The position numbers were made by a program, and so were the translations under genes. Shown here piece by piece: positions 1 to 8,508 of a stretch of 32,662 nucleotides of DNA (the stretch's first letter is position 1; every line of letters begins with the position of its first letter). The stretch is from Candidatus Iainarchaeum sp. (lineage in GTDB: Archaea > Iainarchaeota > Iainarchaeia > Iainarchaeales > DTGL01): the NCBI GenBank assembly GCA_026396995.1, contig JAPLVS010000002.1:1-32662 (forward strand), in the 5' to 3' direction. Below the pieces are notes generated by a model. It searched no databases. It saw nothing but the letters and a program-made list of their open reading frames with translations, and had not been told where the DNA came from.

Positions 1-2
1 TG

Positions 3-887
3 AAGGACCTGAGCATTTCAAGGTCGAGCTTCGATTGGGGCGTCCCTGTGCCTGTCAACAAAAAGCACGTCCTGTATGTCTGGATGGACGCGCTCCTGAA
101 TTACATAAGCGGCATTGATTATCCTAATGCGCAATTCGAAAAATTCTGGCCCGCGGACATCCACATCATAGGCAAGGACATTTTATGGCACCACACAGTG
201 ATTTGGTGGAGCATTCTCGCAAGCGCAGGCATCCCTTTGCCGAAAACAGTTTTGGTCCACGGGTTCATCAACACAGAACAGGGCGAAAAAATGAGCAAAA
301 GCAAAGGCACAGTAATAAATCCGGTGGAACTCGCAAAAAAATTCAACGTGGATTCGGCGCGATATTACCTTATAAGGGAAATTCCCTTCGGCGAAGACGG
401 CTTTTTCTCAGAAGAAGGCCTCAAGAAAAGGAATAACGATGAACTTGCAAACGAACTGGGCAACCTGGTCAACAGGACGCTGTCGCTGCTCGAAAAATCC
501 AGCAATGGTGTCATTCCCGAAGGGCGGACAGCCAAAGAACTGAAGGAAACGCTCGACCTTAACAAGATAAAGGCGCACATGAAGGCATTCGAGCTCCACA
601 TGGCGCTCGCGGAGATAATGGGCTTTGTGAAATCCTGCAATGTTTTTGTGAGCGAAAAGGAGCCATGGAAAAAGCAGGGAAAGGAACTGGACGACATACT
701 TTACTCGATGGCAGATTCGCTCAGGGTGATTGCACTGCTTTTGTGGCCATTCATTCCGGCTTCAAGCGAAAAAATCCTCGCGCAGCTCGGCGCCGAAAGG
801 AAGGGCATCGAAGAATGCGCCTTTGACCTTGCAATTGCAGGCACAAAAATCTCAAAACAGGGCATTCTTTTCCAAAAAATCGAGTGA
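3..887 (+). CDS. metG: Methionyl-tRNA synthetase, 5'-truncated by window edge
   Basis: Open frame runs from the window edge (KDLSISRSSFDWGVPVPVNKKHVLYVWMDALLNYISG) and contains KMSKS, GKDILWHHTVIWW and a C-terminal anticodon-binding helical region. The listed start at 48 is an internal GTG. Confidence 0.95.
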   Translation, partial: KDLSISRSSFDWGVPVPVNKKHVLYVWMDALLNYISGIDYPNAQFEKFWPADIHIIGKDILWHHTVIWWSILASAGIPLPKTVLVHGFINTEQGEKMSKSKGTVINPVELAKKFNVDSARYYLIREIPFGEDGFFSEEGLKKRNNDELANELGNLVNRTLSLLEKSSNGVIPEGRTAKELKETLDLNKIKAHMKAFELHMALAEIMGFVKSCNVFVSEKEPWKKQGKELDDILYSMADSLRVIALLLWPFIPASSEKILAQLGAERKGIEECAFDLAIAGTKISKQGILFQKIE

Positions 888-959
888 AGCGCCCCGCAAA
901 ACCTTAAAAGTTGTATGCCCCTACTTTCAGTATATCTTATTCAATAGCGAGGTGGTTTT

Positions 960-1511
960 GTGCTTGAATGGATTGCAGCGATAATAGTGGTGGTAATACT
1001 GGGCTTTGTTGTTTTGGGTTACAATTCACTTGTCCAGCAGAAGAACAGGGTCAAAAACGCTTGGTCCCAGATTGATGTGCAGTTGAAGAAAAGGGCAGAC
1101 CTTGTGCCGAATCTTGTGGAAACGGTCAAGGGATACGCAAAGCACGAGAAAACGACTTTTGAAATGGTCACAAAGGCAAGGACAGCATATTTGGATGCAG
1201 GCACTGTCGCGGAAAAAGCCAAGGCAACCAACCTGCTCACAGGCGCGCTGAAATCCCTGTTTGCTGTGGCGGAAGCATACCCTGAACTGAAGGCGAACAA
1301 GAACTTTGAAATGCTCCAGGAAGAGCTTGATGGCATAGAATCAAAGATAGCGTACGCAAGGCAGTTCTACAACGATTCTGTGATGAACTATTCGGTTACA
1401 CTGGAAAGCTTCCCCTCGAACATCATAGCCGGCATCTTCCGCTTCAAGGCAGAAAAGGAATACTTTGAAGTAGAAGAGGCGGAAAAGGCAGTCCCCAAAG
1501 TGAGCTTCTGA
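960..1511 (+). CDS. lemA: LemA family protein
   Basis: N-terminal TM followed by [43 protein letters not shown], and [30 protein letters not shown] start. Confidence 0.95.
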   Translation: MLEWIAAIIVVVILGFVVLGYNSLVQQKNRVKNAWSQIDVQLKKRADLVPNLVETVKGYAKHEKTTFEMVTKARTAYLDAGTVAEKAKATNLLTGALKSLFAVAEAYPELKANKNFEMLQEELDGIESKIAYARQFYNDSVMNYSVTLESFPSNIIAGIFRFKAEKEYFEVEEAEKAVPKVSF

Positions 1512-1539
1512 ACTGGCCAAGCAAAAGGAAGCGGTTTGG

Positions 1540-2424
1540 ATGATTTGGGAGCATGTTGCCTCAAACAAGAGGTCGTCATACCTCTTGTTTTTCTTTTTCT
1601 TTTTGTTCTGCATAGGCATGGGCTTCCTTTTCGGGTTCATTACCGGCTGGGGCTATTTCGGTGCCATACTTGCCCTGATAATAGCAATCCTCATGGCCTT
1701 CTTCACATACTATTATTCGGACACCGTGGTCCTGAAAATCAGCAGGGCAAGGCCTGCAACCCATGAAGAAAACACTTATCTTGACAACACAGTGGACGGA
1801 TTGGCCATTGCCGCAGGCATCCCGAAGCCGAAAATTTATGTTATCGACGACACTGCCCCGAACGCTTTCGCGACAGGAAGGGACCCGCAGCACGCGGTAA
1901 TATGCGTCACCACCGGCCTCATGCAGAAAATGAACCGCGCTGAGCTCGAGGGAGTGATAGCGCATGAAATGTCGCACATTGGAAATTATGACATCAGGTT
2001 CATGATGCTTGTGACAGTAATGGTCGGATTGATTGCATTGCTGAGCGACTGGATGATGCGCTCCTTTTGGTGGGGCGGCGGAAAAAGGGATAACGACAGC
2101 AAGTTCGGCCTGATTTTGCTTGTCATAGCAATTGTGATGGCAATCCTCGCGCCGCTGATTGCAATGCTCATGCAATTGGCGCTTTCAAGGAAACGCGAAT
2201 ATCTCGCGGACGCAAGCGCCGCAATCCTCACAAGATACCCTGAAGGCCTTGCTTCAGCGCTCGAAAAACTCGAAAAGGACACAGAACCGCTTGAAGCCGC
2301 AAACAAGGCCACAGCGCACTTATACATTGTAAACCCGCTCAACGAACACAAGAGCTTTTTGAACAACCTCTTCAACACCCACCCCCCAATCGCGGAAAGG
2401 GTGAAAAGATTAAGGGCAATGTGA
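1540..2424 (+). CDS. htpX: HtpX-like M48 family zinc metalloprotease, membrane
   Basis: HEMSH zinc motif (VIAHEMSHIGNYDIR), NAFATGRDPQHAVICVTTGL, several TM helices; directly downstream of lemA. Confidence 0.95.
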   Translation: MIWEHVASNKRSSYLLFFFFFLFCIGMGFLFGFITGWGYFGAILALIIAILMAFFTYYYSDTVVLKISRARPATHEENTYLDNTVDGLAIAAGIPKPKIYVIDDTAPNAFATGRDPQHAVICVTTGLMQKMNRAELEGVIAHEMSHIGNYDIRFMMLVTVMVGLIALLSDWMMRSFWWGGGKRDNDSKFGLILLVIAIVMAILAPLIAMLMQLALSRKREYLADASAAILTRYPEGLASALEKLEKDTEPLEAANKATAHLYIVNPLNEHKSFLNNLFNTHPPIAERVKRLRAM

Positions 2425-2433
2425 ATCGGCCAG

Positions 2434-2589
2434 TCAATAGCCGGCTTTTTTGATTTCTTTCGCCAGCTTTTCAGGCATCGGCCTGCACTTGCAGTGTTTT
2501 TCGTGCTCGATGTGCCATTTTGCCCTTTGCTCAAAAGTGGGATTTTTTGGCATTTTGTTTTTCAAATGCCAGTCCTTGTTTAGGGCCAT
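2434..2589 (-). CDS. Small (51 aa) conserved-looking protein, His/Cys-rich
   Basis: Manual translation of the minus strand: MALNKDWHLKNKMPKNPTFEQRAKWHIEHEKHCKCRPMPEKLAKEIKKAGY*. Fills the htpX/lipoprotein intergenic region; below the size cutoff of the ORF track. Confidence 0.75.
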   Translation of the reverse strand: MALNKDWHLKNKMPKNPTFEQRAKWHIEHEKHCKCRPMPEKLAKEIKKAGY

Positions 2590-2637
2590 AAATATGCCTT
2601 TTGCAGTTTTGTTCTTTTAACTTATAGCCCAGAAAAC

Positions 2638-2645
2638 TATTTAAA
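2638..2645 (+). promoter_or_regulatory. Candidate archaeal TATA box (tatttaaa) for the repeat lipoprotein gene
   Basis: About 22-28 nt upstream of the ATG at 2667, a spacing consistent with a leaderless transcript. Confidence 0.5.
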
Positions 2646-2666
2646 CAAGCAATCCAATATAATTGC

Positions 2667-4355
2667 ATGAATCAAAAGCTTTCCTTTGTGACATTCTTTA
2701 TTGCAATTTTATGCCTTGCGTTTTTGCAAGGGTGCACAGCACCCACAATGCCAGCAACACCCTCGCCGACACCGAGCGCAACTTCTGCCCAGCCAGACAT
2801 TAACTCTATGGGTCTTCCAGACTGCGAAAAAGTCAAAGACCAAAGCCAAAAGGACGCCTGCTATTCATATGCTGCTGGTTCTGCAAAAGACATTTCCATT
2901 TGCGAAAAAATACAAATGCCAAGCTGGAAAGATTATTGCTATCGCAATGCCGCTGTGGCCACACAAGACCCGTTAATATGCGAAAAAATACAAGGAGTTG
3001 TAGAAGGCTCGAAAGATTCCTGCTACCACGATGTCGCTGTCGCCAAGCAAGACCAGTCAATTTGCGAAAAAATACAGGGGTTTGGAGTTGGCTGGAAAGA
3101 TTCCTGCTACCACGATGTCGCTGTCGCCAAGCAAGACCTGGCAGTCTGCGAAAAAATAAAAGGGTCAGCCGATTCCTGCTATAGCGATGTTGCCGTGGAA
3201 AAACAAGACCCCCTAATTTGCGAAAAATTACAGGAACAGTACATGAGAGATTCCTGTGATACTGCTGTTGCGGTTGCTGCAAAAGATTCCTCAATCTGCG
3301 AAAAAATCGAAGAGCAAAAGGGCCAGGATTCCTGCTATAAGGGTGCCGCAGTTGCTGCAAAAGATTCCTCAATCTGCGAAAAAATACAAGACCAAGGCGG
3401 CAAAGACCGTTGCTATAGTTCTGTTGCTTTGGCAAAACAAGATTTTTCAACCTGCGACAAAATCGAGGACCAAAACAGCGAATACATTTGCTATGCAGAT
3501 GTAGCCGTGGAAAAACAAGACCTTACAATCTGCGATAAAATCCAAAACCAAGCAGTCAAAGACAGATGCTATTTGGAGATTGCAAAAACAAAACAAGACA
3601 TTTCCATCTGCAACAGAATCCAAACCATATATATCCAAGGCGATTGCTTTTTCCATTTTGCAGTAAAAACTGACGACATCTCAATCTGCGAAAAAATACA
3701 AAGCCAATCTGAAAAAGACGATTGCTATTGGGCTTTTGCCGTGGCAGAAAAAGACCCTTCCTTATGTGAAAAAATAAAAGAAAACCAGTACGAGTGCTAT
3801 TCTGCTTTTGTCGAAACCACAGACTATCTTTCAGTCTGCGAAAAAACCCAGGACCAGCTAAGCAGGGATACCTGCTATTACATGTTTGCCGGGGCAAAAC
3901 AGGACATTTCAGCTTGCGAAAAAATCACCACTGAGTATCACAAAAACAACTGTTACTCTGAGATTGCAAGGGCAAAACAGGACATTTCGATTTGCGAAAA
4001 AATACAAGATCAATCCGAAAAAGACCATTGTTATGAAGTTGTTGCTGAGGAAAAACTAGACGAGGCAATTTGTGCAAAAATACAAACCAAAGCGCTTAAG
4101 GATAACTGCTATTTTGAGATTGCAAAGGAAAAACAAGACATTTCCATCTGCAGCAAAATACAAGGCAGTAAGGACGATTGCTATTCTGGTGTCGCTGTTG
4201 CCAAGCAAGAGCAATCCCTATGCGAAAAAATACAAGGCCAAGAAATCAAAGATGACTGCTACCAGACTGTTGCCGTTTACACTGGCAACCTTTTGATTTG
4301 CGACAAAATCCAGGACCAAACAACCAAAGATACTTGCCTTGCTTATGCACAGTAA
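2667..4355 (+). CDS. Predicted lipoprotein with about 20 tandem Cys-pair repeats
   Basis: Signal peptide plus lipobox-like LQGC, Pro/Thr/Ser linker, then repeats approximating ICEKIQ-x(n)-KDxCYxxVAVAKQDxS. Confidence 0.9.
   Translation: MNQKLSFVTFFIAILCLAFLQGCTAPTMPATPSPTPSATSAQPDINSMGLPDCEKVKDQSQKDACYSYAAGSAKDISICEKIQMPSWKDYCYRNAAVATQDPLICEKIQGVVEGSKDSCYHDVAVAKQDQSICEKIQGFGVGWKDSCYHDVAVAKQDLAVCEKIKGSADSCYSDVAVEKQDPLICEKLQEQYMRDSCDTAVAVAAKDSSICEKIEEQKGQDSCYKGAAVAAKDSSICEKIQDQGGKDRCYSSVALAKQDFSTCDKIEDQNSEYICYADVAVEKQDLTICDKIQNQAVKDRCYLEIAKTKQDISICNRIQTIYIQGDCFFHFAVKTDDISICEKIQSQSEKDDCYWAFAVAEKDPSLCEKIKENQYECYSAFVETTDYLSVCEKTQDQLSRDTCYYMFAGAKQDISACEKITTEYHKNNCYSEIARAKQDISICEKIQDQSEKDHCYEVVAEEKLDEAICAKIQTKALKDNCYFEIAKEKQDISICSKIQGSKDDCYSGVAVAKQEQSLCEKIQGQEIKDDCYQTVAVYTGNLLICDKIQDQTTKDTCLAYAQ
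2820..4352 (+). repeat. Degenerate tandem repeat, about 26 aa (about 78 nt) period, roughly 20 copies
   Basis: Recurring tgcgaaaaaata...gattcctgctat units in frame; most units 24-28 aa with two Cys each. Confidence 0.9.
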
Positions 4356-4401
4356 AATAATTAGCCTGATCGCCAAGAGAGCAACTCTATTTGAAAAATA
4401 A

Positions 4402-4572
4402 CGCCGAGAGAGGGATTTGAACCCCCGCATGCCAGAGGCATACCAGCTTGCTCTTGCCTGAAAAAACGAACAATCGTTTCTTTCTTTTGGGCAACTTACA
4501 CTTTTCTTTCTTTGGAAAAGAAAGAAAAGGGCATCTCGAGGCTGGCGCGTTAGACCACTCCGCCATCTCGGC
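4402..4572 (-). tRNA. tRNA-Ser(CGA) with an 86-nt intron at 37/38 (intron 4449..4534)
   Basis: Acceptor GCCGAGA/TCTCGGC, anticodon stem CCAGC/GCTGG, loop CTCGAG|A, long variable arm, T-arm GGGGG-TTCAAAT-CCCTC. BHB-like splice sites AG^A and CA^A. Confidence 0.9.
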
Positions 4573-4582
4573 ATTAATATGA

Positions 4583-5860
4583 TTATTTGCGGTTTTGTTT
4601 TTTTAAAGGCTTGTCCTTGCGCTTGGCCCTTGGTTTGCGCGCTTTTTTCTTTTTCACATTGGGATTTTCTGGAATGATTGAAGCGGGAATTGGTTCTGGC
4701 TTGGGTTGCAGGGGATTTTCAGCCGGAGTTGTTTTTGGTTCCGGCGGTTTTTCACCCAGCATTGCATTGGCCCTTGAGAGCATGACTGACATTTCGATTT
4801 TTTCAAGGTCGATTATTCCTGCAAGGGTTGAACCATCAAGCACAGGAATCGCCCTTTTTCCTGCCGACGCCATCCTTTCAAATGCCTTGGATGGGCTTTC
4901 GCTGATTTGAAGCGAGGGCGTTTCTTTCAGCGCCTTGTAAAGCGGTGCTGTTTTTTTGCCGACAAGGGAAGGCATTTCCTCGAGCAATAAGACAGCGAAC
5001 CTGCCTGGCTCGATTTCGGTCACAGCCTCTGTTTTCTTTTCTTCCAGCATTTTTTCAAATGCTTCCCTTACATTCATCAGGCTGTCGAGCACTAGCGGCT
5101 TTTCTGAAATCACCCTTGAAAGCGTTATTCCCTTCAGTTCTTCTTTCATCTGCACTATTTTTTCCTCTTCCTTGGAGCCGAAGAAAACAAATGCTGCAAT
5201 GACCAAAAGCAGGATGTTCCCTGAAAGGAAGCCGGAAACGAAAAGCAGGACTGCGATTAAAGAGCTTATCCTTGTCGTAATGGCTGTGGCTTTCCTGTAG
5301 CCGAATGCAAAAGAAAGCAGGGAACGGAAAACTCTCCCTCCGTCAAGCGGGAGCGCCGGAAGGAAAAGGTTGAATGTGCCGAGCGCAAGGTTCACCCAGA
5401 AAACAGTGAACAAAGGCATTGAAAGGAAAGAGGCCGCGGCCGCCTCGGAAGAATTTAGCGCATTCGGATTTGATAACAGTTCCCTCGGGAAAGGAAGCGG
5501 GAGCACTGACACCAGGAAAAGGACTGCAAAAACAACCAGGAAATTGAATGCCGGGCCGCTTACCGCTATCAAAAACTCGTCTTTTGCCTTTTCAGGCAGC
5601 GATTCAGTAAGTGAAACGCCGCCTATCGGAAGCAATATGATTTTTTGGACACCGATGCCGCGCTGCAGTGATACGACACAGTGCACCAGTTCGTGCAGGA
5701 ATACGCTCAAAAAAAGGAAAAAGAAAACCATTAGCATCGGGGCAAGCAGTGCCGGTTCGATCAGGGCAAGCATGCCGACAACGAAAAGGCCTATGAGCAC
5801 GAAAGACCAGTGGAGTTCGAGGCGGATGCCGAAAATTTTTCCAAGCGAAAGGGATTTCAT
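4583..5860 (-). CDS. Site-2 protease-like M50 metalloprotease with C-terminal CBS-like region
   Basis: HELVH zinc motif, LPLDGGRVF, multiple TM helices; C-terminal CBS-like ISESPSKAFERMASAGKRAIPVLDGSTLAGIIDLEKIE, then a basic tail. Confidence 0.9.
   Translation of the reverse strand: MKSLSLGKIFGIRLELHWSFVLIGLFVVGMLALIEPALLAPMLMVFFFLFLSVFLHELVHCVVSLQRGIGVQKIILLPIGGVSLTESLPEKAKDEFLIAVSGPAFNFLVVFAVLFLVSVLPLPFPRELLSNPNALNSSEAAAASFLSMPLFTVFWVNLALGTFNLFLPALPLDGGRVFRSLLSFAFGYRKATAITTRISSLIAVLLFVSGFLSGNILLLVIAAFVFFGSKEEEKIVQMKEELKGITLSRVISEKPLVLDSLMNVREAFEKMLEEKKTEAVTEIEPGRFAVLLLEEMPSLVGKKTAPLYKALKETPSLQISESPSKAFERMASAGKRAIPVLDGSTLAGIIDLEKIEMSVMLSRANAMLGEKPPEPKTTPAENPLQPKPEPIPASIIPENPNVKKKKARKPRAKRKDKPLKKQNRK
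4598..4607 (-). promoter_or_regulatory. Candidate TATA box for tRNA-Ser, inside the 3' end of the M50 gene
   Basis: Minus-strand tttaaaaaaa about 26-35 nt upstream of the tRNA 5' end at 4572. Confidence 0.4.
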
Positions 5861-5864
5861 GTTT

Positions 5865-6140
5865 TCACAGCAGCCCCATTATTTTTTCCGCAACCTTTTT
5901 TGCCTTTTCCTCGGTTTTCTCTTTGACCAGGATTTTGCCGCTTTTGAAAAGGCTCACAGTGCAGCCGTCGAATTTGAATATTACGACCAAAGGCGTGCTG
6001 GCTTCAGGTGAAATGCCTTTTTCGGCCAGCAAAGCCTTGATTTTCACGAAGTCCATGTTTTGCTTTGCCTTGGGCTGGAATTCAAAGGCAGTGTGCCCTT
6101 TGCAGGTTTTGCCTGTAAAATCCTTTAATTTTCCGCCCAT
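5865..6140 (-). CDS. Small hypothetical protein, possible half-TBP-like fold
   Basis: TPLVVIFKFDGCTVSLFKSGKILVKEKTEEKAKKVAEKIMGLL resembles the strand/helix pattern of a TBP half repeat. Confidence 0.6.
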   Translation of the reverse strand: MGGKLKDFTGKTCKGHTAFEFQPKAKQNMDFVKIKALLAEKGISPEASTPLVVIFKFDGCTVSLFKSGKILVKEKTEEKAKKVAEKIMGLL

Positions 6141-6186
6141 CTCGCGCCCCTTTGGCTTTCAGTGATAAATCTAATGCCTTGATAAA

Positions 6187-6196
6187 ACTTATAAAT
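6187..6196 (+). promoter_or_regulatory. Candidate TATA box (cttataaata)
   Basis: AT-rich TATA-like element about 40 nt upstream of the ATG at 6236. Confidence 0.4.
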
Positions 6197-6235
6197 ATCG
6201 TTGCCGTAATCAATACTGCGCGTTTGGTGGAAAAA

Positions 6236-6730
6236 ATGGATTTGCCTTTGGGAACAAGCCTTAGAGCAGGCCTGAAAACAGCGGAATCGAACATGTTCCA
6301 GATACTGGTGCAGATGCTCAGCAAGGGATTCACCGGATATGTGGTGTGCACTGCGGAAGGCCCGAAAGGCATAGAGCAGGGCGTTTTGCTGTTCAAAAAA
6401 GGCGCTGTCCTCGGCTCGTACTTTGAGTTCGTTTCCCATGCAATCGAGGTGAACGGCGACCCGTCGCTCAGGCTTGTATTGAATTCTTTCCTTGCAAAAA
6501 ACGGGATAATCGACATCAACGCCCTGACAATACAGCAAATCGACCTCATCACCGCATTCCAGGAAAAAATCTTGATCACCGAGGAAGTGGACACAAAAAA
6601 GCTTAACCGGCTTTACCCCAAAAAATACAGCGAGGAATTCACACTTGAATACATAAAAGGCGAATCAGAGGAAGCTTCAAGGTTCGACATATTCAAGCAG
6701 ACAGGGCTGCTCGGCGTGGAGGAAAAATAG
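6236..6730 (+). CDS. Hypothetical archaeal protein, DUF2226/DUF4388-like
   Basis: Start refined to ATG 6236 (MDLPLGTSLRAGLKTAESNMFQILVQMLSKGFTGYVVCTAEGPKGIEQGVLLFKKGAVLGSYFE). Family assignment is tentative. Confidence 0.65.
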   Translation: MDLPLGTSLRAGLKTAESNMFQILVQMLSKGFTGYVVCTAEGPKGIEQGVLLFKKGAVLGSYFEFVSHAIEVNGDPSLRLVLNSFLAKNGIIDINALTIQQIDLITAFQEKILITEEVDTKKLNRLYPKKYSEEFTLEYIKGESEEASRFDIFKQTGLLGVEEK

Positions 6731-6818
6731 CCCAAAAACGCGGTTTGGGGCAGGAACATTGTTATTGCCAACAACACTTTTAAAATAGATTATGAAACAT
6801 TAAATTTAGCGAAAGGGA

Positions 6819-7610
6819 ATGGTTATGGGACGGTCTATCACTATTGCATCCGGGAAAGGCGGGGTCGGAAAAACCACTTTGACTGCGAATATCGGCATAG
6901 CGCTGGCAAACAGCGGCCACCACGTATTGCTTGTCGATGCCGACGTGGCAATGGCAAACCTTTCCCTGTTATTGAAGATGCAGAATTCCCCAATCACCTT
7001 GCACGAAGTGCTTATCGGGGAAGCAGCGATAGACGACGCGATTTATTCAGGGCCTAAAGGGGTTGACCTTGTGCCGAGCGGGTTAAGCCTTGAATCCTAC
7101 AGGAAGGTTGATTCAGAACGCCTGAAATCAGTCATCGGGTCGCTGGAAGACCACTACGATTTCATATTATTGGACGCGCCGGCAGGCATCGAAAGGACTG
7201 CCCTGTCCTCGCTTGGCGCGGTAAAACAGGTTTTGATTGTCACTGTGCCTGACCAGCCGAGCCTTGCCGATGCGCTGAAAACAAAAATGGTCGCGCAAAG
7301 GCTGAACGCAAAGCCGTTCGGCTTCATATTGAACATGGTGAGGAACGAGCCAGGCGAGCTCAAAAAGGATGAGGTAATGAAAATGCTTGAACTGCCGTGC
7401 TACGGCATTGTGCCTTACGACAACGAAGTAAGGAAAAGCATCCTCTCAAAGGACGCAAAGCCGTTCATAATGCGCAAGCCGGATTCGCCGGCATCAAAAG
7501 CGGTGATAGACATTGCGGCAAAAATCGGCGGGGCAAAGGTCGAAATAAAAGAGGAAAAAAAAGGTTCGTTCCTTGGAAGATTTTTTGCAAATTTATTCGG
7601 AAAAAAATAG
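6819..7610 (+). CDS. minD: MinD/ParA-family ATPase
   Basis: Deviant Walker A SGKGGVGKTT, VLLVDADVAMANLSLLL, DFILLDAPAGIE. Confidence 0.92.
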   Translation: MVMGRSITIASGKGGVGKTTLTANIGIALANSGHHVLLVDADVAMANLSLLLKMQNSPITLHEVLIGEAAIDDAIYSGPKGVDLVPSGLSLESYRKVDSERLKSVIGSLEDHYDFILLDAPAGIERTALSSLGAVKQVLIVTVPDQPSLADALKTKMVAQRLNAKPFGFILNMVRNEPGELKKDEVMKMLELPCYGIVPYDNEVRKSILSKDAKPFIMRKPDSPASKAVIDIAAKIGGAKVEIKEEKKGSFLGRFFANLFGKK

Positions 7611-7621
7611 GAGGCAATCAG

Positions 7622-7852
7622 ATGAGCGCTAGACCATTCGACGACTTGACAAAGGCAACAGACCAGCAGGTATTGGTGAAATTAAAGGGGAACCGCACGA
7701 TAAGCGGAGTACTCAAGGCCTTTGACGTGCACTTAAACCTTGTATTGGAGAACGCGGAAGAAACAAGCTGTAAAGAAGACGGCACCGAAGAAAAGGAAAA
7801 ATACCCGAAAATCATGGTAAGGGGCGACAGCATAATACTGATAGCGCTGTGA
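7622..7852 (+). CDS. LSm/Sm-like archaeal RNA-binding protein
   Basis: MSARPFDDLTKATDQQVLVKLKGNRTISGVLKAFDVHLNLVLENAEE...KIMVRGDSIILIAL shows the Sm1 and Sm2 motifs. Start refined from the longer ORF. Confidence 0.92.
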   Translation: MSARPFDDLTKATDQQVLVKLKGNRTISGVLKAFDVHLNLVLENAEETSCKEDGTEEKEKYPKIMVRGDSIILIAL

Positions 7853-7873
7853 ATTTTGGCAGCAGGGAATTGG

Positions 7874-8470
7874 ATGAAACTGATTAAAAAATCCTCAGAG
7901 GGCGCGGAAATACTTGAAATACGGCCTTCCAATTATACCGCCTTGATTGTATACTGCGCTTTCCTTGCAATATGCATAGTTGGCATTGCTTTCCTTTTCG
8001 CCAGCTATGGGCTTAACTTTACTGCAATGCTTGGCTTGATTGTTATTGCATTCCTTCTTTGCATTCCTGCAATCTACATTCGGCTCAGCCTGAAAAAACA
8101 GTTTGTCAGGATCACAAAAAAAGGCGATTCCATTGAATTGTCCGCAGACAAATGGCCTCTCGCATCAGACATCAAATCACAGCAACACAGTTTCCAAATT
8201 TCTGAAATTGAAGCCATAGGCAACAACGAGGCCATAATATACAAAACATCAGCGACCACAAGACCTTGGATTTTGCTGAAATCCGGGGAAAAAAAGCCGT
8301 TGTGGCCCTGGGACCGAATTAAAATTTCATTATCAGATTCTCTTTATGACCCCTGGCAATTCTCGCAAGAGGAAATCAAGCAGGTCGCTGAATTCGTCGG
8401 CGTTCCCTTCAGGGAAAAAAAGGGTTTGCTCGAACAGGCAAAGGAAAAACTTTCAAAGGCAGAAAACTGA
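7874..8470 (+). CDS. Hypothetical membrane protein, 2 TM
   Basis: Hydrophobic ALIVYCAFLAICIVGIAFLFA and AMLGLIVIAFLLCIPAIYI near the N-terminus; soluble C-terminus. Confidence 0.7.
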   Translation: MKLIKKSSEGAEILEIRPSNYTALIVYCAFLAICIVGIAFLFASYGLNFTAMLGLIVIAFLLCIPAIYIRLSLKKQFVRITKKGDSIELSADKWPLASDIKSQQHSFQISEIEAIGNNEAIIYKTSATTRPWILLKSGEKKPLWPWDRIKISLSDSLYDPWQFSQEEIKQVAEFVGVPFREKKGLLEQAKEKLSKAEN

Positions 8471-8480
8471 TTATTTAAAA
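8471..8480 (+). promoter_or_regulatory. Candidate TATA box (ttatttaaaa) for tRNA-Ala
   Basis: About 29-38 nt upstream of the tRNA 5' end at 8509. Confidence 0.5.
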
Positions 8481-8508
8481 CAGTTTGGTTGCAATTATTC
8501 TTATTCGT

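Noticed and set aside
1576-2175. 199-aa minus-strand ORF over htpX
   Set aside because: Fully overlaps a confident M48 protease gene; composition is not protein-like (His/Cys-rich, typical antisense).
2833-3450. 205-aa minus-strand ORF inside the repeat lipoprotein
   Set aside because: Its repetitive Arg/Leu/Phe sequence is the antisense reading of the Cys repeats; no independent coding evidence.
2820-4352. Possible CRISPR-like array because of regular about 78-nt spacing
   Set aside because: The repeats are degenerate, in frame and encode a conserved amino acid pattern; no identical direct repeats separated by unique spacers.
4218-4574. Minus-strand 118-aa ORF over tRNA-Ser
   Set aside because: Crosses the tRNA gene, its intron and the repeat gene; chance ORF.
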